Counted from the stretch's first letter, positions 26,250 to 35,525 are shown. The stretch is DNA of 64,000 nucleotides from Terrimonas_A sp051954695 (GCA_051954695.1 JBQCHL010000011.1:62001-126000), one strand, 5' to 3'. The notes: a model not told the origin generated them from the letters alone. Numbers and translations are program-made.

Positions 26250-26266
26250 ATTTTCTTCTTAACTAC

Positions 26267-27760
26267 TTAATCAATCTTTGTAATCTTCAACACATTCGTC
26301 GGCAAGTGCTGCGCCACCGGCGTACTTCCCGTGTTCACGATCGTATCCCCTGATTTCACAAATCCCCTTTCTTTCAGGATCGTTATCTGGTCAAAGATGA
26401 TATCATCCAGGCTTTCCTCTTCATCATAATAAAACGCCCTTACGCCCCAGCTCAAACTCAACTGATTTACCAGCGATTTTTTCTTGGTAAAAATATAAAG
26501 CGGGGATTTGGGACGGTAACTGCTCAGCATAAAGCCAGTATAACCGCTCTGCGTCATTCCCACCAAAGCATTGGCGGCAATATCGCTGGCGATCTTACAG
26601 GCATTATAGCAGATAGCATCACTCAGGAAAGAAGGAGAGTGAGCAAGTGCCCGCAGGTCTTCTTCGCGGTCGTAACGATATTCTGTATGCTCTACTTCAA
26701 GTATGATCTTGCGCATGGTTTGCACCACCAATGGCGGGTGATTACCTGTAGCTGTTTCTCCGCTCAGCATCACGGCATCTGCTCCTTCCAGTACAGCATT
26801 GGCCACATCCGTGATCTCACTGCGATTAGGCTTTACACGGTCGATCATACTTTCCATCATCTGGGTGGCCACCACTACGGGTTTGCCACGATGGATACAT
26901 TTGCGGATGATGTCGCGCTGTGCCATTGGCACTTTCTCTACCGGCAATTCCACTCCCAGGTCGCCACGGGCTACCATCACTGCGTCCGATTCAATAATGA
27001 TATTGCGAAGATCAGCCAGGGCTGAAGGCATTTCGATCTTTGCCATCACTTTGATAGGGCTGTTAAATTCTTTTACCCTCCGTTTAAGATCGACGATATC
27101 TTCTGCTTTGCGTACAAATGAAAGCGCTACCCAATCAAGTTCGTGCTTTATGATAAATGCAAAATCCTCAATATCCTTTTCTGTCATCGCCGGTAGCGAA
27201 ATAGCTGTATCTGGCAGGTTCACCCCTTTTTTCGGAAGCAACATGCCTCCATAAGTTACCCGCACTTTTACGTCGCCGGATGCTGTGATATCGATCACCA
27301 CCACTTCCAGTTTGCCATCATCGATCATGATCTTTTCCCCCACTTTCACGTCATTGTGCAGGTTGGGGTAGGAGATATAGATCTTTTCTTTAGTGCCTAC
27401 TACTTTTTCCTTGGAAGTAAAAGTGAGTATATCACCTGGTTCGATCTTTAATGATCCGTTCTCAATTTCGCCAACCCTTAACTTTGGTCCTTGCAGATCG
27501 CCCAGGATGGAGATATTGTAAGGTTCTGTTTTATTGATCTTACGGATATGCGAAATGATCTCTGCTTTGTTTTCATGCGTGCCATGGGAAAAATTCAACC
27601 GGAACACATTCACGCCTGCTTTTACCAGTTCCAGTAATTTATCATAAGTGTCACAGGCTGGGCCCACAGTGGCTACGATCTTCGTACGATGAAAGGTGTG
27701 CGCCAGCCCTGCGTCTTTATCCATTTGCGAATGAAAATATTTTTCTGCGTTTTTAGCCAT
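26267..27760 (-). CDS. pyk: Pyruvate kinase
   Basis: A 497-residue glycolytic enzyme that converts phosphoenolpyruvate and ADP to pyruvate and ATP. Conserved parts are KIVATVGPACDTYDKLLELVKAGVNVFRLNFSHG, VMAKIEMPSALADL (catalytic Lys-Ile-Glu), SDAVMVARGDLGVELP (metal site) and ATQMMESMI with GADAVMLSGETATGNHP. The C-terminal regulatory domain ends IVNTGSTPVAQHLPTNVLKI. It starts 48 nt after the pfkA stop on the same strand, so pfkA-pyk form an operon covering the two irreversible steps of lower and upper glycolysis, with a terminator after pyk. Confidence 0.97.
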   Translation of the reverse strand: MAKNAEKYFHSQMDKDAGLAHTFHRTKIVATVGPACDTYDKLLELVKAGVNVFRLNFSHGTHENKAEIISHIRKINKTEPYNISILGDLQGPKLRVGEIENGSLKIEPGDILTFTSKEKVVGTKEKIYISYPNLHNDVKVGEKIMIDDGKLEVVVIDITASGDVKVRVTYGGMLLPKKGVNLPDTAISLPAMTEKDIEDFAFIIKHELDWVALSFVRKAEDIVDLKRRVKEFNSPIKVMAKIEMPSALADLRNIIIESDAVMVARGDLGVELPVEKVPMAQRDIIRKCIHRGKPVVVATQMMESMIDRVKPNRSEITDVANAVLEGADAVMLSGETATGNHPPLVVQTMRKIILEVEHTEYRYDREEDLRALAHSPSFLSDAICYNACKIASDIAANALVGMTQSGYTGFMLSSYRPKSPLYIFTKKKSLVNQLSLSWGVRAFYYDEEESLDDIIFDQITILKERGFVKSGDTIVNTGSTPVAQHLPTNVLKITKID

Positions 27761-27808
27761 TGTATGCTGCTTTGTTCTTGGTTAAGAGTAGTGGTTTGCG
27801 GAGTGGGA

Positions 27809-28792
27809 TCAGGAAGCCAGTATCTTCTGGATCTTCATCCATTCACTGCCGATCTTGTGTTTTTCTTTAACGGCCTTATCAAGCGGTGTATAATGTATTT
27901 TATTGTTGATAACGCCTACCATCACGTTCTTTCTTCCCAGTAAGAGGCTTTCTACTGCGTAGTAGCCCATATGGCTTGCTACCACACGGTCTTCGCAGGT
28001 GGGTGAACCGCCGCGTTGGATATGCCCCAGCACTGTTACACGGATATCGGCTGCCGGCATGCGCTGGCGTATCACTTTGGCCAGTTCATTACCGCCACCA
28101 AATTCTTCACCTTCTGCCACTACGATCAGGTTGACCAGTTTTTTTCTTTTCTCCTTTTCTGTGAGGCCTTCAATGATGGCCTCGATATCTGTTTTGGTTT
28201 CAGGGATCAGTATATTTTCCGCACCGGTAGCAATACCACTGTGGAGGGCAATATAACCTGCGTCGCGGCCCATCACTTCCACAATGAATACACGGTCATG
28301 CGCATCCATTGTGTCGCGGATCTTGTCAATTGCCTGAACAGCTGTGTTCACAGCGGTGTCAAAACCGATGGTCACATCCGTGCCGGCCATGTCTTTATCA
28401 ATCGTACCCGGCAGTCCCACGCAGGGAATCTCGAATTCATTGCTGAATTTCTGGGCGCCGCGAAAACTTCCGTCGCCACCTATAATGACCAGCCCGTCAA
28501 TTCCTCTTTTCTGAAGATTGGCATAGGCTTTTTTACGGCCTTCATACTCAAAAAATTCTTTGGAACGGGCGGTTTTTAAGATCGTTCCTCCGCGCTGTAT
28601 GATATTAGCCACTGAACGTGACTCCATTTTCATGATATCATCTTCATACATACCCTGGTACCCGCGCATAATGCCGAATACTTCCAATCCGTGGTAAAGA
28701 CCAGTCCGTACTACTGCCCTGATTGCTGCATTCATACCTGGTGAATCTCCTCCCGATGTCAATACCCCAATCTTGGTAACTTTTTGTGTCAT
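27809..28792 (-). CDS. pfkA: ATP-dependent 6-phosphofructokinase
   Basis: A 327-residue enzyme that phosphorylates fructose 6-phosphate to fructose 1,6-bisphosphate. Motifs: IGVLTSGGDSPGMNAAIRA at the start, IIGGDGSFRGAQ (the Gly after GGD favours ATP over PPi), GLPGTIDKDMAGTD with the catalytic Asp, and VEVMGRDAGYIALH for substrate binding. The canonical motif has TIDND; here Asn is Lys (TIDKDM), a variant that deserves a check but leaves the catalytic Asp intact. It is the first gene of the pfkA-pyk operon. The divergent RmlD-like gene starts 227 nt away. Confidence 0.96.
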   Translation of the reverse strand: MTQKVTKIGVLTSGGDSPGMNAAIRAVVRTGLYHGLEVFGIMRGYQGMYEDDIMKMESRSVANIIQRGGTILKTARSKEFFEYEGRKKAYANLQKRGIDGLVIIGGDGSFRGAQKFSNEFEIPCVGLPGTIDKDMAGTDVTIGFDTAVNTAVQAIDKIRDTMDAHDRVFIVEVMGRDAGYIALHSGIATGAENILIPETKTDIEAIIEGLTEKEKRKKLVNLIVVAEGEEFGGGNELAKVIRQRMPAADIRVTVLGHIQRGGSPTCEDRVVASHMGYYAVESLLLGRKNVMVGVINNKIHYTPLDKAVKEKHKIGSEWMKIQKILAS

Positions 28793-29019
28793 TGAGTCTT
28801 AAATAGCTTTTTTTAAAGTAATGCCTGCTGATTGTTCAATTCCGGAACAATTCCCAGCGCATCAAAAATAAGGTTTTGTTCCCATTGTGTGTATGCCTGA
28901 CATGATAGCTTAATACGAATAAGTGTTAGTGTATGAAGTAGTTGCTCACGTTTTCTTTTATCTTTAAGCAGTTAAGAGAGCAGGATGAAGAAATAAACCA
29001 GCACATCGTCCATTTCATC

Positions 29020-29910
29020 ATGAATGTATTGATAACAGGAGCTAATGGTTTTTTAGGGCATTACCTCGTCAAAAAGCTATTGCAGGAAAATTATTCAGTG
29101 ATTGCTACCGGTAAAGGGGAGAGCCGTTTGCCTTTTGGCAATAACGACCGGTTTGTGTATGTTCCTCTCGACTTTACAGATCCTTATGCTGTGCATGATG
29201 TATTTGACCGGTATAAACCGGCTGTTGTAATACACGCAGGTGCAATGGGCAAGCCGGATGAATGTGAAGCACAGCAATGGCAGGCTTACCTGGTGAATGT
29301 AGAAGGAACCGTAACGCTTTTGATGAACGCAGCAGATCAGCAAAGCTTTTTTGTGTATGTGTCAACGGATTTTGTGTTTGATGGTTCAAACGGTTCTTAC
29401 AGGGAAGAAGATAAAACCAGCCCAGTAAATTACTATGGCAAAACCAAACAGGAAGCTGAAGAAGCTGTAATGGAATATGAAGGAGACTGGGCTATTGTAA
29501 GGACCGTGCTCGTGTATGGGCAACCGCTTTCAGGGCGTTCAAATATCCTGACTATTGTTAAAGACAAACTGGAGCAGGGGCAATCTTACAACGTAGTGGA
29601 TGATCAGTTCCGGACGCCTACCTATGTAGAGGATCTTGCAGATGGGATAGTACGGATCGTAAACCGGCGGGCCAAAGGCATTTATCATTTGGCAGGCGAG
29701 GATCTGCTGACGCCTTACCAGATGGCCCTGCTGACTGCTGATCATCTCGGGCTTGACAAAAAGCTGATCCATCGTGCAACAGCAGCCGATTTCTCCCAAC
29801 CCGCCAGGCGGCCGGCGAATACAACCCTGATCATAGAAAAAGCAAAACAGGTATTGGGGTATGCACCGGTCTCATTTCAGGAAGGATTAAGAAAGATGTT
29901 TGAAGGTTAA
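29020..29910 (+). CDS. SDR family NAD(P)-dependent sugar reductase (RmlD-like)
   Basis: A 296-residue extended short-chain dehydrogenase. It starts at the ATG at 29020 with NVLITGANGFLGHYLVKKLL, the GxxGxxG cofactor motif; an upstream in-frame start at 28942 would add residues unlike the family. The active-site YxxxK is YYGKTKQEAEE, preceded by VYVSTDFVFDGSNG. The layout is that of dTDP-4-dehydrorhamnose reductase, but no rmlABC genes are nearby, so rhamnose synthesis is not implied. Its 3' end overlaps the convergent DUF1684 gene by 4 nt. Confidence 0.86.
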   Translation: MNVLITGANGFLGHYLVKKLLQENYSVIATGKGESRLPFGNNDRFVYVPLDFTDPYAVHDVFDRYKPAVVIHAGAMGKPDECEAQQWQAYLVNVEGTVTLLMNAADQQSFFVYVSTDFVFDGSNGSYREEDKTSPVNYYGKTKQEAEEAVMEYEGDWAIVRTVLVYGQPLSGRSNILTIVKDKLEQGQSYNVVDDQFRTPTYVEDLADGIVRIVNRRAKGIYHLAGEDLLTPYQMALLTADHLGLDKKLIHRATAADFSQPARRPANTTLIIEKAKQVLGYAPVSFQEGLRKMFEG

Positions 29911-30497
29911 TTCCCTTTCGCAAAAACTTTCTCTCCTGCCGGTATCGCTACCATTAACTGATTTTCTTTTGGAGGCACCGGACAATTGTATTTTCCTGCC
30001 ACGTATGCACAATAGGGATTATAGGCCTTATTGAAATCAATGATGATAAAATCATTATGTATATCAGTGATCCAAAGATCGATATACCTTCCCGCCGCAT
30101 AGGTTTCTTCCCCGGAAGTGAGATCAGTAAAGGGCAGGAATAAAAGCGATTTGTATTGCTCCATGGCCATTAACCCCTGTGATTGATAAACTGGCAGTTT
30201 TACCAGCGTGTCATGTATGGTAAATTCAAGAATGGCATATGTACGGAATGTTTTTTTCATCGCCCCGGAAGTTTCCATCATAAACCAATTACTATTGGGT
30301 GTTCTGACCACTTTTGCATTTACCTTGTATGCTTCATTGACGGGATAAAAACGGAAGTATTGCTTTTCGTCTCCTTTTATCACTTCATGATTGCGCACAT
30401 ATTCGTCAATATAATGCTGCATAGTGTCCTTATAAATATCCTGGCCACCTACATGAATAAACAATAGCAGCAACAGACAGGTAAAAAATGTTTTCAT
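29907..30497 (-). CDS. DUF1684 domain-containing exported protein
   Basis: A 196-residue protein with a signal peptide (MKTFFTCLLLLLFIHVGGQ). The DUF1684 hallmark IDFNKAYNPYCAYVAGKYNCPVPP is present near the C-terminus, and an FxxxxLTSGEETYAAGRYID segment lies before it. The family is widespread in Bacteroidota and Actinobacteria, and its function is unknown. It lies 16 nt downstream of the lipoprotein gene on the same strand and may be cotranscribed with it. The 3' end overlaps the convergent reductase gene by 4 nt. Confidence 0.86.
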   Translation of the reverse strand: MKTFFTCLLLLLFIHVGGQDIYKDTMQHYIDEYVRNHEVIKGDEKQYFRFYPVNEAYKVNAKVVRTPNSNWFMMETSGAMKKTFRTYAILEFTIHDTLVKLPVYQSQGLMAMEQYKSLLFLPFTDLTSGEETYAAGRYIDLWITDIHNDFIIIDFNKAYNPYCAYVAGKYNCPVPPKENQLMVAIPAGEKVFAKGN

Positions 30498-30513
30498 GCT
30501 GCAAAAATACTGT

Positions 30514-30864
30514 TTAGTCTGCTCTTACCGACTTTACAATAATATGCCTTGGTGAATTGGTGTAGGAAAGGCAGGAAACCTCTTCACGGGAAAATACAAA
30601 GCGGATCTTTTTTCCCGGTATACCTAATTCCAGCGGCAAATGAATAAAAACAGCATTAGTGCAATTATACTCAGTTGCGACCGGAGTGGTTTGCGGACAA
30701 ACAAATGAGGCTTCTGGATTACCGGGATTTGTTAGTTTAACAAGATAAGAATCTGGGTAGCAGCCCTTTTTCTCTACTACTTCACCAGTGGATTCATTCT
30801 CTTTCCCTTTATTACAGGCTGCCAGCACCAGAATCGTGCCCACCAGGAATATAATTTTCCTCAT
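30514..30864 (-). CDS. Hypothetical lipoprotein
   Basis: A 116-residue protein with a lipoprotein signal (MRKIIFLVGTILVLAACNKG; lipobox LAAC). The mature part contains four cysteines (GCYPD, FVCPQ, YNCTN, VSCLSY) that could form two disulphides in the periplasm, and otherwise beta-like segments. No family was recognised. It precedes the DUF1684 gene by 16 nt on the same strand. A terminator-like hairpin (30913-30975) upstream separates it from the ctlX gene. Confidence 0.7.
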   Translation of the reverse strand: MRKIIFLVGTILVLAACNKGKENESTGEVVEKKGCYPDSYLVKLTNPGNPEASFVCPQTTPVATEYNCTNAVFIHLPLELGIPGKKIRFVFSREEVSCLSYTNSPRHIIVKSVRAD

Positions 30865-30912
30865 ACTTTTTTACGGATTGACAACAGGCTTAGGCTTTCC
30901 GTTGCATGTTTT

Positions 30913-30975
30913 GGTATCCCACAAAGCCACAAAGAGCACAAAGAAAAATATCCTTTGTGCTCTTTGTGGGATACC
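30913..30975 (-). terminator. Imperfect palindrome / terminator after ctlX
   Basis: The outer stem GGTATCCC... (from 30913) pairs with ...GGGATACC (to 30975), and the inner part AGCACAAAG (30935-30943) pairs with CTTTGTGCT (30953-30961). The left arm has an 8-nt bulge (CCACAAAG) that duplicates the neighbouring CACAAAG unit. It follows the minus-strand ctlX stop by 5 nt. It belongs in style with the CGCAAAG palindromes at 51449-51523 and 63492-63587. Confidence 0.75.
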
Positions 30976-30979
30976 AGAA

Positions 30980-31903
30980 TTATTTTGTGAGAACCGGCAG
31001 GTGAACTTCCGCCATCATACAGCGGGCGCTTCCTCCGCCGTTTGATTCTATAGTGGTAAGTGGAGAATGCAGGATACGGTTAAAAGATGAAAGGGCTTTC
31101 ACCTGATCTTCCGTCAATGATTCAAAAGCCTGTGTCGACATTACCAGCAGGTTCTCTCCTTTATCATTTTCAACCTGCAGCATATTGCCGGCAAAATGGT
31201 TCATCTGTTTCAGTGTGATGGCAATAATGGTCTTCCCTGTGCGGTTAATAGCATCTGTGACCCGCTGTTGTTCCTCAGGTGAGGCGATGCTTTCCAGGCA
31301 GATCACTATGTAACGGTCCGCGACACACATCATCACATTGGTGTGATAAATGGCCTGGCCATTACCATCTGTTGCATCAAAAAGCACGGCTGAATATTGC
31401 ATCCGCCTGCAGAATTCATTCAGTACTTTTTCATCTGTACGCGGGGAAAGGCAGGCATACGCGATCCGGTTATCGCGGTCAAGCACCATGCTGCCTGTTC
31501 CTTCCAGGAAGATATTCTCGTTTTCATATCCGCTCAGATCAATCATTTCCCTGATAGCGAATTGCTGTCTTATCTTATCCAGCACATGCGGCTTGCGCTC
31601 TGCTCTCCGGTTCACCGCAAACATCGGGTATAATAATACCGTACCGTTTGAATGAAAAGACACCCAGTTGTTGGGGAAAATTGAATCGGGAGTATGTGGC
31701 ACCGGGGTATCTTCCACCACGGTTACATCCACTCCATTGCTGCGCAGCAGCGCCACAAAATCATCAAACTCCTGCAAGGCTTTTTGCTGCACATTGGCAG
31801 TTGTTTCCTCCGAAGCAGATTGAAAAGCATTATTGACAGCGGTCTCTTCATTATATACAAAACTGACCGGTCTGATCATTAATATGTGTGAAGTCGTTTG
31901 CAT
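30980..31903 (-). CDS. ctlX: Citrulline hydrolase-like amidinotransferase-fold protein (CtlX)
   Basis: A 307-residue enzyme of the guanidino-group-modifying superfamily (pentein fold). It starts MQTTSHILMIRPVSFVYNEET; the ATG at 31903 is chosen since residues upstream of it (frame open to 31963) would overlap the arginine deiminase gene. TPDSIFPNNWVSFHS is typical of CtlX, and the catalytic Cys is in GGGSARCMMAEVHLP near the C-terminus. CtlX-type enzymes hydrolyse citrulline to ornithine, CO2 and ammonia. The gene lies 23 nt after arcA on the same strand, so the pair can turn arginine into ornithine without carbamoyl phosphate. Confidence 0.85.
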   Translation of the reverse strand: MQTTSHILMIRPVSFVYNEETAVNNAFQSASEETTANVQQKALQEFDDFVALLRSNGVDVTVVEDTPVPHTPDSIFPNNWVSFHSNGTVLLYPMFAVNRRAERKPHVLDKIRQQFAIREMIDLSGYENENIFLEGTGSMVLDRDNRIAYACLSPRTDEKVLNEFCRRMQYSAVLFDATDGNGQAIYHTNVMMCVADRYIVICLESIASPEEQQRVTDAINRTGKTIIAITLKQMNHFAGNMLQVENDKGENLLVMSTQAFESLTEDQVKALSSFNRILHSPLTTIESNGGGSARCMMAEVHLPVLTK

Positions 31904-31926
31904 TGATTCAACGGTTATGGATGATA

Positions 31927-33369
31927 TCAGATATCTTCTCTCATCAGTGGCATGCTCATGCAATGGAACCCTCCACGCGCTCTCGACAACTCTGCAGAAG
32001 GCATGGTGATCAGGGTGTTTTCCATATCGCCGACTTTTATTTTACCATTTTCCAGTTTTTGTACCAGTTCATGCGCATGAATGATATTGAAGCCGGCTTC
32101 ACGGAATGCTTCCAGTGTTTTATCATTCCTGTCATAACCCAGCACCACACCTTCCTTAAGAGCAAGCAGGTTGCAGGAATCTGTCCATTGTTCCCGTGCA
32201 TCATACGGGAATTCATTATTACCGGAATAAATGAATTTTACTTTTTCTTCCGATTTCAGATCGTTCTTGCTGATGTCTGCCAGCAGATCTTCCAGGTTGT
32301 CGAAATATTCAGGCTGTGAAGGATCTTTTTTGCGGAACTGTGTGATGCGGATCTTATCATCTTTTTTATTGCCTTCCAGCACGCGTTGCACTTCATCAGC
32401 ATCTTCCATTTTGATCGCTTTCTTGGAAAAAGCTCCCAGCAATACCCATATATTCCGTTTCACCTGGGTAAAGATGGTATCAATATGCATGTAGTCCCTT
32501 TTCTTGGGGATCTTGATTACCGTGATCTTCTTCACCACATTTTTTTCAAACAGCAGGTTAATGCATTGATGTGCTGCTTCCATGCTGGTCCTTTCGCTGA
32601 TGCCGATCAGCAAGTGATCCTTTGTTACTACCATAATATCACCGCCCTCCAATGTCACTTTCTTATCGTCCCCATCCTTGGGTAAAAGAAAATGATGTGA
32701 AGTGTTGGGCAGTTCTATAATATTATTACGATAGCCTGCAAACATGGGGTGATTATAGAAAATATATTTTACCAGTAATGCTTCTCTTGTCCTGGCTTTT
32801 TTTGCCGGCTTGTTCAATAAGATATAATCATTGATAACAATGCCAATATCCCTTGTAAAAATAAAATTGGGAATAGGAGGGAACAGCATTTCTTTTTCGT
32901 TGGATGTGCCGCTGATGAATATCTTAGCCAGTTGACGGCCATTTAAAGCATTCAGTTTATCCTGCAGCTCGTAAGAACAGTTTTCAATGGCACAAACAGA
33001 AGCCACCAATTTCAGTTTTATCTCATGGTCTTCCAGTATATCACCAAGCAGCCATTGCAATTCCACCACTTTGTCGGACCTGTAAAACTCATCATGATCA
33101 GGTTTATAAAAGCTAAACCCGTTTTCTGCATTGTCTATTTCTGCCAGACGCCCTTTTATTTTCCCGGGATCGAGAAAATAAAGAAGGAGTTTGGTATAAA
33201 AATCATATTCCTTGCGGCGGATGGTTTCAAGATGAACAATATCTTCAAACAGCCAGTCCTGTGCTTTGGAAGGAACTACTTTCCCTAAACCGCTGTCAGG
33301 GCTATGTACCAATAATCGTTTTAAAGTGCCTACTTCGGAGGTCACACGTATCTGCTCGTTCTTGCTCAT
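31927..33369 (-). CDS. arcA: Arginine deiminase
   Basis: A 480-residue arginine deiminase, hydrolysing arginine to citrulline and ammonia. It starts MSKNEQIRVTSEVGTLKRLLVHSPD. Catalytic and binding segments: FTRDIGIVINDY, LEGGDIMVVTKDHLLIGIS, MHIDTIFTQV with the catalytic His, and the nucleophile Cys in RARGGFHCMSMPL at the C-terminus. The length exceeds classic ArcA (about 410) through insertions around 90-140 and 330-390, as is usual in Bacteroidota. It is the first gene of an arcA-ctlX operon; no arcB or arcC is near, consistent with the CtlX route for citrulline. Confidence 0.92.
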   Translation of the reverse strand: MSKNEQIRVTSEVGTLKRLLVHSPDSGLGKVVPSKAQDWLFEDIVHLETIRRKEYDFYTKLLLYFLDPGKIKGRLAEIDNAENGFSFYKPDHDEFYRSDKVVELQWLLGDILEDHEIKLKLVASVCAIENCSYELQDKLNALNGRQLAKIFISGTSNEKEMLFPPIPNFIFTRDIGIVINDYILLNKPAKKARTREALLVKYIFYNHPMFAGYRNNIIELPNTSHHFLLPKDGDDKKVTLEGGDIMVVTKDHLLIGISERTSMEAAHQCINLLFEKNVVKKITVIKIPKKRDYMHIDTIFTQVKRNIWVLLGAFSKKAIKMEDADEVQRVLEGNKKDDKIRITQFRKKDPSQPEYFDNLEDLLADISKNDLKSEEKVKFIYSGNNEFPYDAREQWTDSCNLLALKEGVVLGYDRNDKTLEAFREAGFNIIHAHELVQKLENGKIKVGDMENTLITMPSAELSRARGGFHCMSMPLMREDI

Positions 33370-33600
33370 ATCATCTTTTTTATAACTGTTTTCAGAAATA
33401 TTATTCTGTTGTATGGTTGCAGGCGGGCTAATTAATCAGGGACAAAAAAGTTTGCCGGAAGCGTGTCGGCAAAATTTTCTCATGGGATGGTATAAGTAAA
33501 AAAATACATAAAGCCTGCAATCGTATGGCAAAGGTAAGACAATGCCCTCATGCCAGCAAGCTGGGCAGTAAAACCCGAAAGAATGGAAGAAAACAGCAAT

Positions 33601-33635
33601 AAAAAAGAGAAAAAGCAGGGCTTTTTCTCTTTTTT
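33601..33635 (-). terminator. Intrinsic terminator of the universal stress gene, 15-bp perfect stem
   Basis: Bases 33601-33615 (AAAAAAGAGAAAAAG) are the exact reverse complement of 33621-33635, with a 5-nt loop. It works on the minus strand 20 nt after the usp stop and can also act in the other direction. Confidence 0.88.
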
Positions 33636-33655
33636 AATTTTTGAAGTATAACTTA

Positions 33656-34447
33656 TTACTGATGGGCTGCCAGAATAGGAACAGAGCTGTTAAAGGCAAG
33701 CTTTTTTGTATGGCTTGTATTAAAACTGAATAAGCTATTGATGAATGAATGGTTTTTGGGAATAATAATGATCAGGTCAATATTCCTGTCTCTTGAAAAC
33801 TGTTCAATAGCCTCATAAAAATCATTCATGCCAATGAAATAGAATTCAGGATTGAACTCGGCAAACATTTTCAGCATTTTCGCTCTTTCGGCCAGGTACT
33901 TTTCAGTAAGTGAAACATAATGTTCGTTATCCACGTTCACAATATGCAGGTTGGCATTGAATATCTCAAGCACATTTTTGATGGCCAATACAGGCGTAGT
34001 GGCATCCACATCCTGGAAATCGGAGGTGAGGGCAATATTGGTAATGCCATTATATTTTGCATCAGCGGGTATGATCATCACTGGGCAGATGTTCTGATCG
34101 GCCATTTTCAGGGTATTGCTGCCGATAAACAACTGGCGCCATTCATCTTTTTCAGAAATGCCCATAATGATCAGTTCTGCAGTTTTTTGGTAAGCCAGCC
34201 TGCCAAGGCAATCGATCAGGTCTTCACCCAGTTCTTTTTCCAGTTCAATGTTCAGCACACCTTTCTGTTCCATTTCTGCTTTCAGGCTTTCCAGGTACTG
34301 GCTGGCTGTAGCAGCTTCTTCTGCTTCTTTGAACATATGGTAAAGGACAATCCGGGCATCCGTTTTGCCGGTTAACATATCAGCCGCATAGCGGGCTGCA
34401 TTGAGGGAGGTTTCGGAAAAATCAACAGGGATAATTACGTCTTTCAT
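33656..34447 (-). CDS. Universal stress protein, two UspA domains
   Basis: A 263-residue cytoplasmic protein made of two Usp domains in tandem. The first (about 1-130) starts MKDVIIPVDFSETSLNAARYAADML and has AELIIMGISEKDEWRQLFIGSNTLKM followed by CPVMIIPADA. The second (about 135-263) is NIALTSDFQDVDATTPVLAIKNVL ... and ends PILAAHQ; its ATP-binding G-2x-G-9x-G loop is degenerate. It is transcribed alone, from a good promoter (34472-34504) to a strong terminator. Usp proteins help in starvation and redox stress; the ligand is unknown. Confidence 0.9.
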   Translation of the reverse strand: MKDVIIPVDFSETSLNAARYAADMLTGKTDARIVLYHMFKEAEEAATASQYLESLKAEMEQKGVLNIELEKELGEDLIDCLGRLAYQKTAELIIMGISEKDEWRQLFIGSNTLKMADQNICPVMIIPADAKYNGITNIALTSDFQDVDATTPVLAIKNVLEIFNANLHIVNVDNEHYVSLTEKYLAERAKMLKMFAEFNPEFYFIGMNDFYEAIEQFSRDRNIDLIIIIPKNHSFINSLFSFNTSHTKKLAFNSSVPILAAHQ

Positions 34448-34471
34448 GCATTATATAGTTTTGGCTCTGAT

Positions 34472-34504
34472 CAAAGAAACAGAAAAAAGGAGTTATTACA
34501 AAAA
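34472..34504 (-). promoter_or_regulatory. Promoter of the universal stress gene
   Basis: Read on the minus strand: TTTTTG (34504-34499), a 19-nt spacer and TTTCTTTG (34479-34472). This fits the Bacteroidota -33/-7 layout with one change in the -7 box, 25 nt before the ATG at 34447. Confidence 0.6.
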
Positions 34505-34610
34505 GAATAGGGCTGGTTTCTTTATCCGTTGCCCGATGGTCTTTGGATAATGGTCATCAGCCACAGATTATGTTAGAGTAATTAATAATTTAGCTGAAAT
34601 AATTGATCCA

Positions 34611-35525
34611 ATGAGAAAAATAGGAGTGATGGTAGGAACCTGTCTTTTGAGCAGCCTGCTTTATGCACAAGAAGTAATACCCCTGTATGATAAAGTACCG
34701 GGCAGCAAACCTGGTAACATAAAGGAGATCGTAGATACTATCGATGGCATTATCCGTATCAGGAATGTATCGGAACCGACACTGACGATATACCGGCCGG
34801 AAGGTTTGCCGGCCAATGGTACGGCTATTATCATTTGCCCGGGAGGAGGATATGCTTTGCTGGCTGCCAGCCATGAGGGTAGTGATGTGGCAAAAATGTT
34901 TGCCAGTTGGGGGATCACTGCTTTTGTATTGAAATACCGCCTGCCCAATACTGCGATCATGGATGATAAAACGATCGGTCCATTGCAGGATGCACAGCGG
35001 GCGCTGCAAATAGTAAGGCAGAAGGCCCCTGGCTGGGGCATCAATGCCACAAGGATCGGTATTATGGGCTTTTCTGCAGGTGGCCATCTGGCAGCTACTG
35101 CTTCCACCCATTTTTCCAAGCCTGTTATTGACAATGGGAATATTTCAGTGAGGCCGGATTTTTCGATCCTGATCTATCCTGTTATCAGTTTTACAGACAG
35201 CCTTACGCACAAAGGCAGCCGCGACAACCTGCTGGGTGCTGATCTTTCGCCGGCGCGCGTGCTTGCCTATTCCAATGAAAAGCAGGTAAATGCTAATACG
35301 CCGCCCGCTTTCCTGGTACATGCAGGAGATGATAAAGCCGTGCCGGCGGGCAATAGCCTTGCTTATTATGAAGCGTTGCTACGGAATAAGGTGCCGGCTG
35401 AATTGCATATTTACCAGCGTGGGGGACATGGTTTTGGTATGAACAATAAAACTACCACTGATCAATGGACAGAGCGTTTGAAAAACTGGTTGAAGGCGAA
35501 CAGGCTGCTTGACAAAGCAAAGTAG
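34611..35525 (+). CDS. Exported alpha/beta hydrolase (acetylesterase-like)
   Basis: A 304-residue secreted hydrolase with a signal peptide (MRKIGVMVGTCLLSSLLYAQ). Oxyanion-hole region is IICPGGGYALLA; the nucleophile elbow is IGIMGFSAGGHLAATAS; the Asp and His of the triad are likely in LVHAGDDKAVPAGN and IYQRGGHGFGMN. It fits the BD-FAE/ acetylxylan-esterase-like group that deacetylates plant or microbial carbohydrates in the periplasm or outside. It stands alone; the gap before the gpx-like gene is 138 nt. The substrate is unknown. Confidence 0.88.
   Translation: MRKIGVMVGTCLLSSLLYAQEVIPLYDKVPGSKPGNIKEIVDTIDGIIRIRNVSEPTLTIYRPEGLPANGTAIIICPGGGYALLAASHEGSDVAKMFASWGITAFVLKYRLPNTAIMDDKTIGPLQDAQRALQIVRQKAPGWGINATRIGIMGFSAGGHLAATASTHFSKPVIDNGNISVRPDFSILIYPVISFTDSLTHKGSRDNLLGADLSPARVLAYSNEKQVNANTPPAFLVHAGDDKAVPAGNSLAYYEALLRNKVPAELHIYQRGGHGFGMNNKTTTDQWTERLKNWLKANRLLDKAK

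Noticed and set aside
28942..29019. 26-residue N-terminal extension of the RmlD-like reductase
   Set aside because: The cofactor motif starts directly after the ATG at 29020, as in the family; the extension is not conserved in type.
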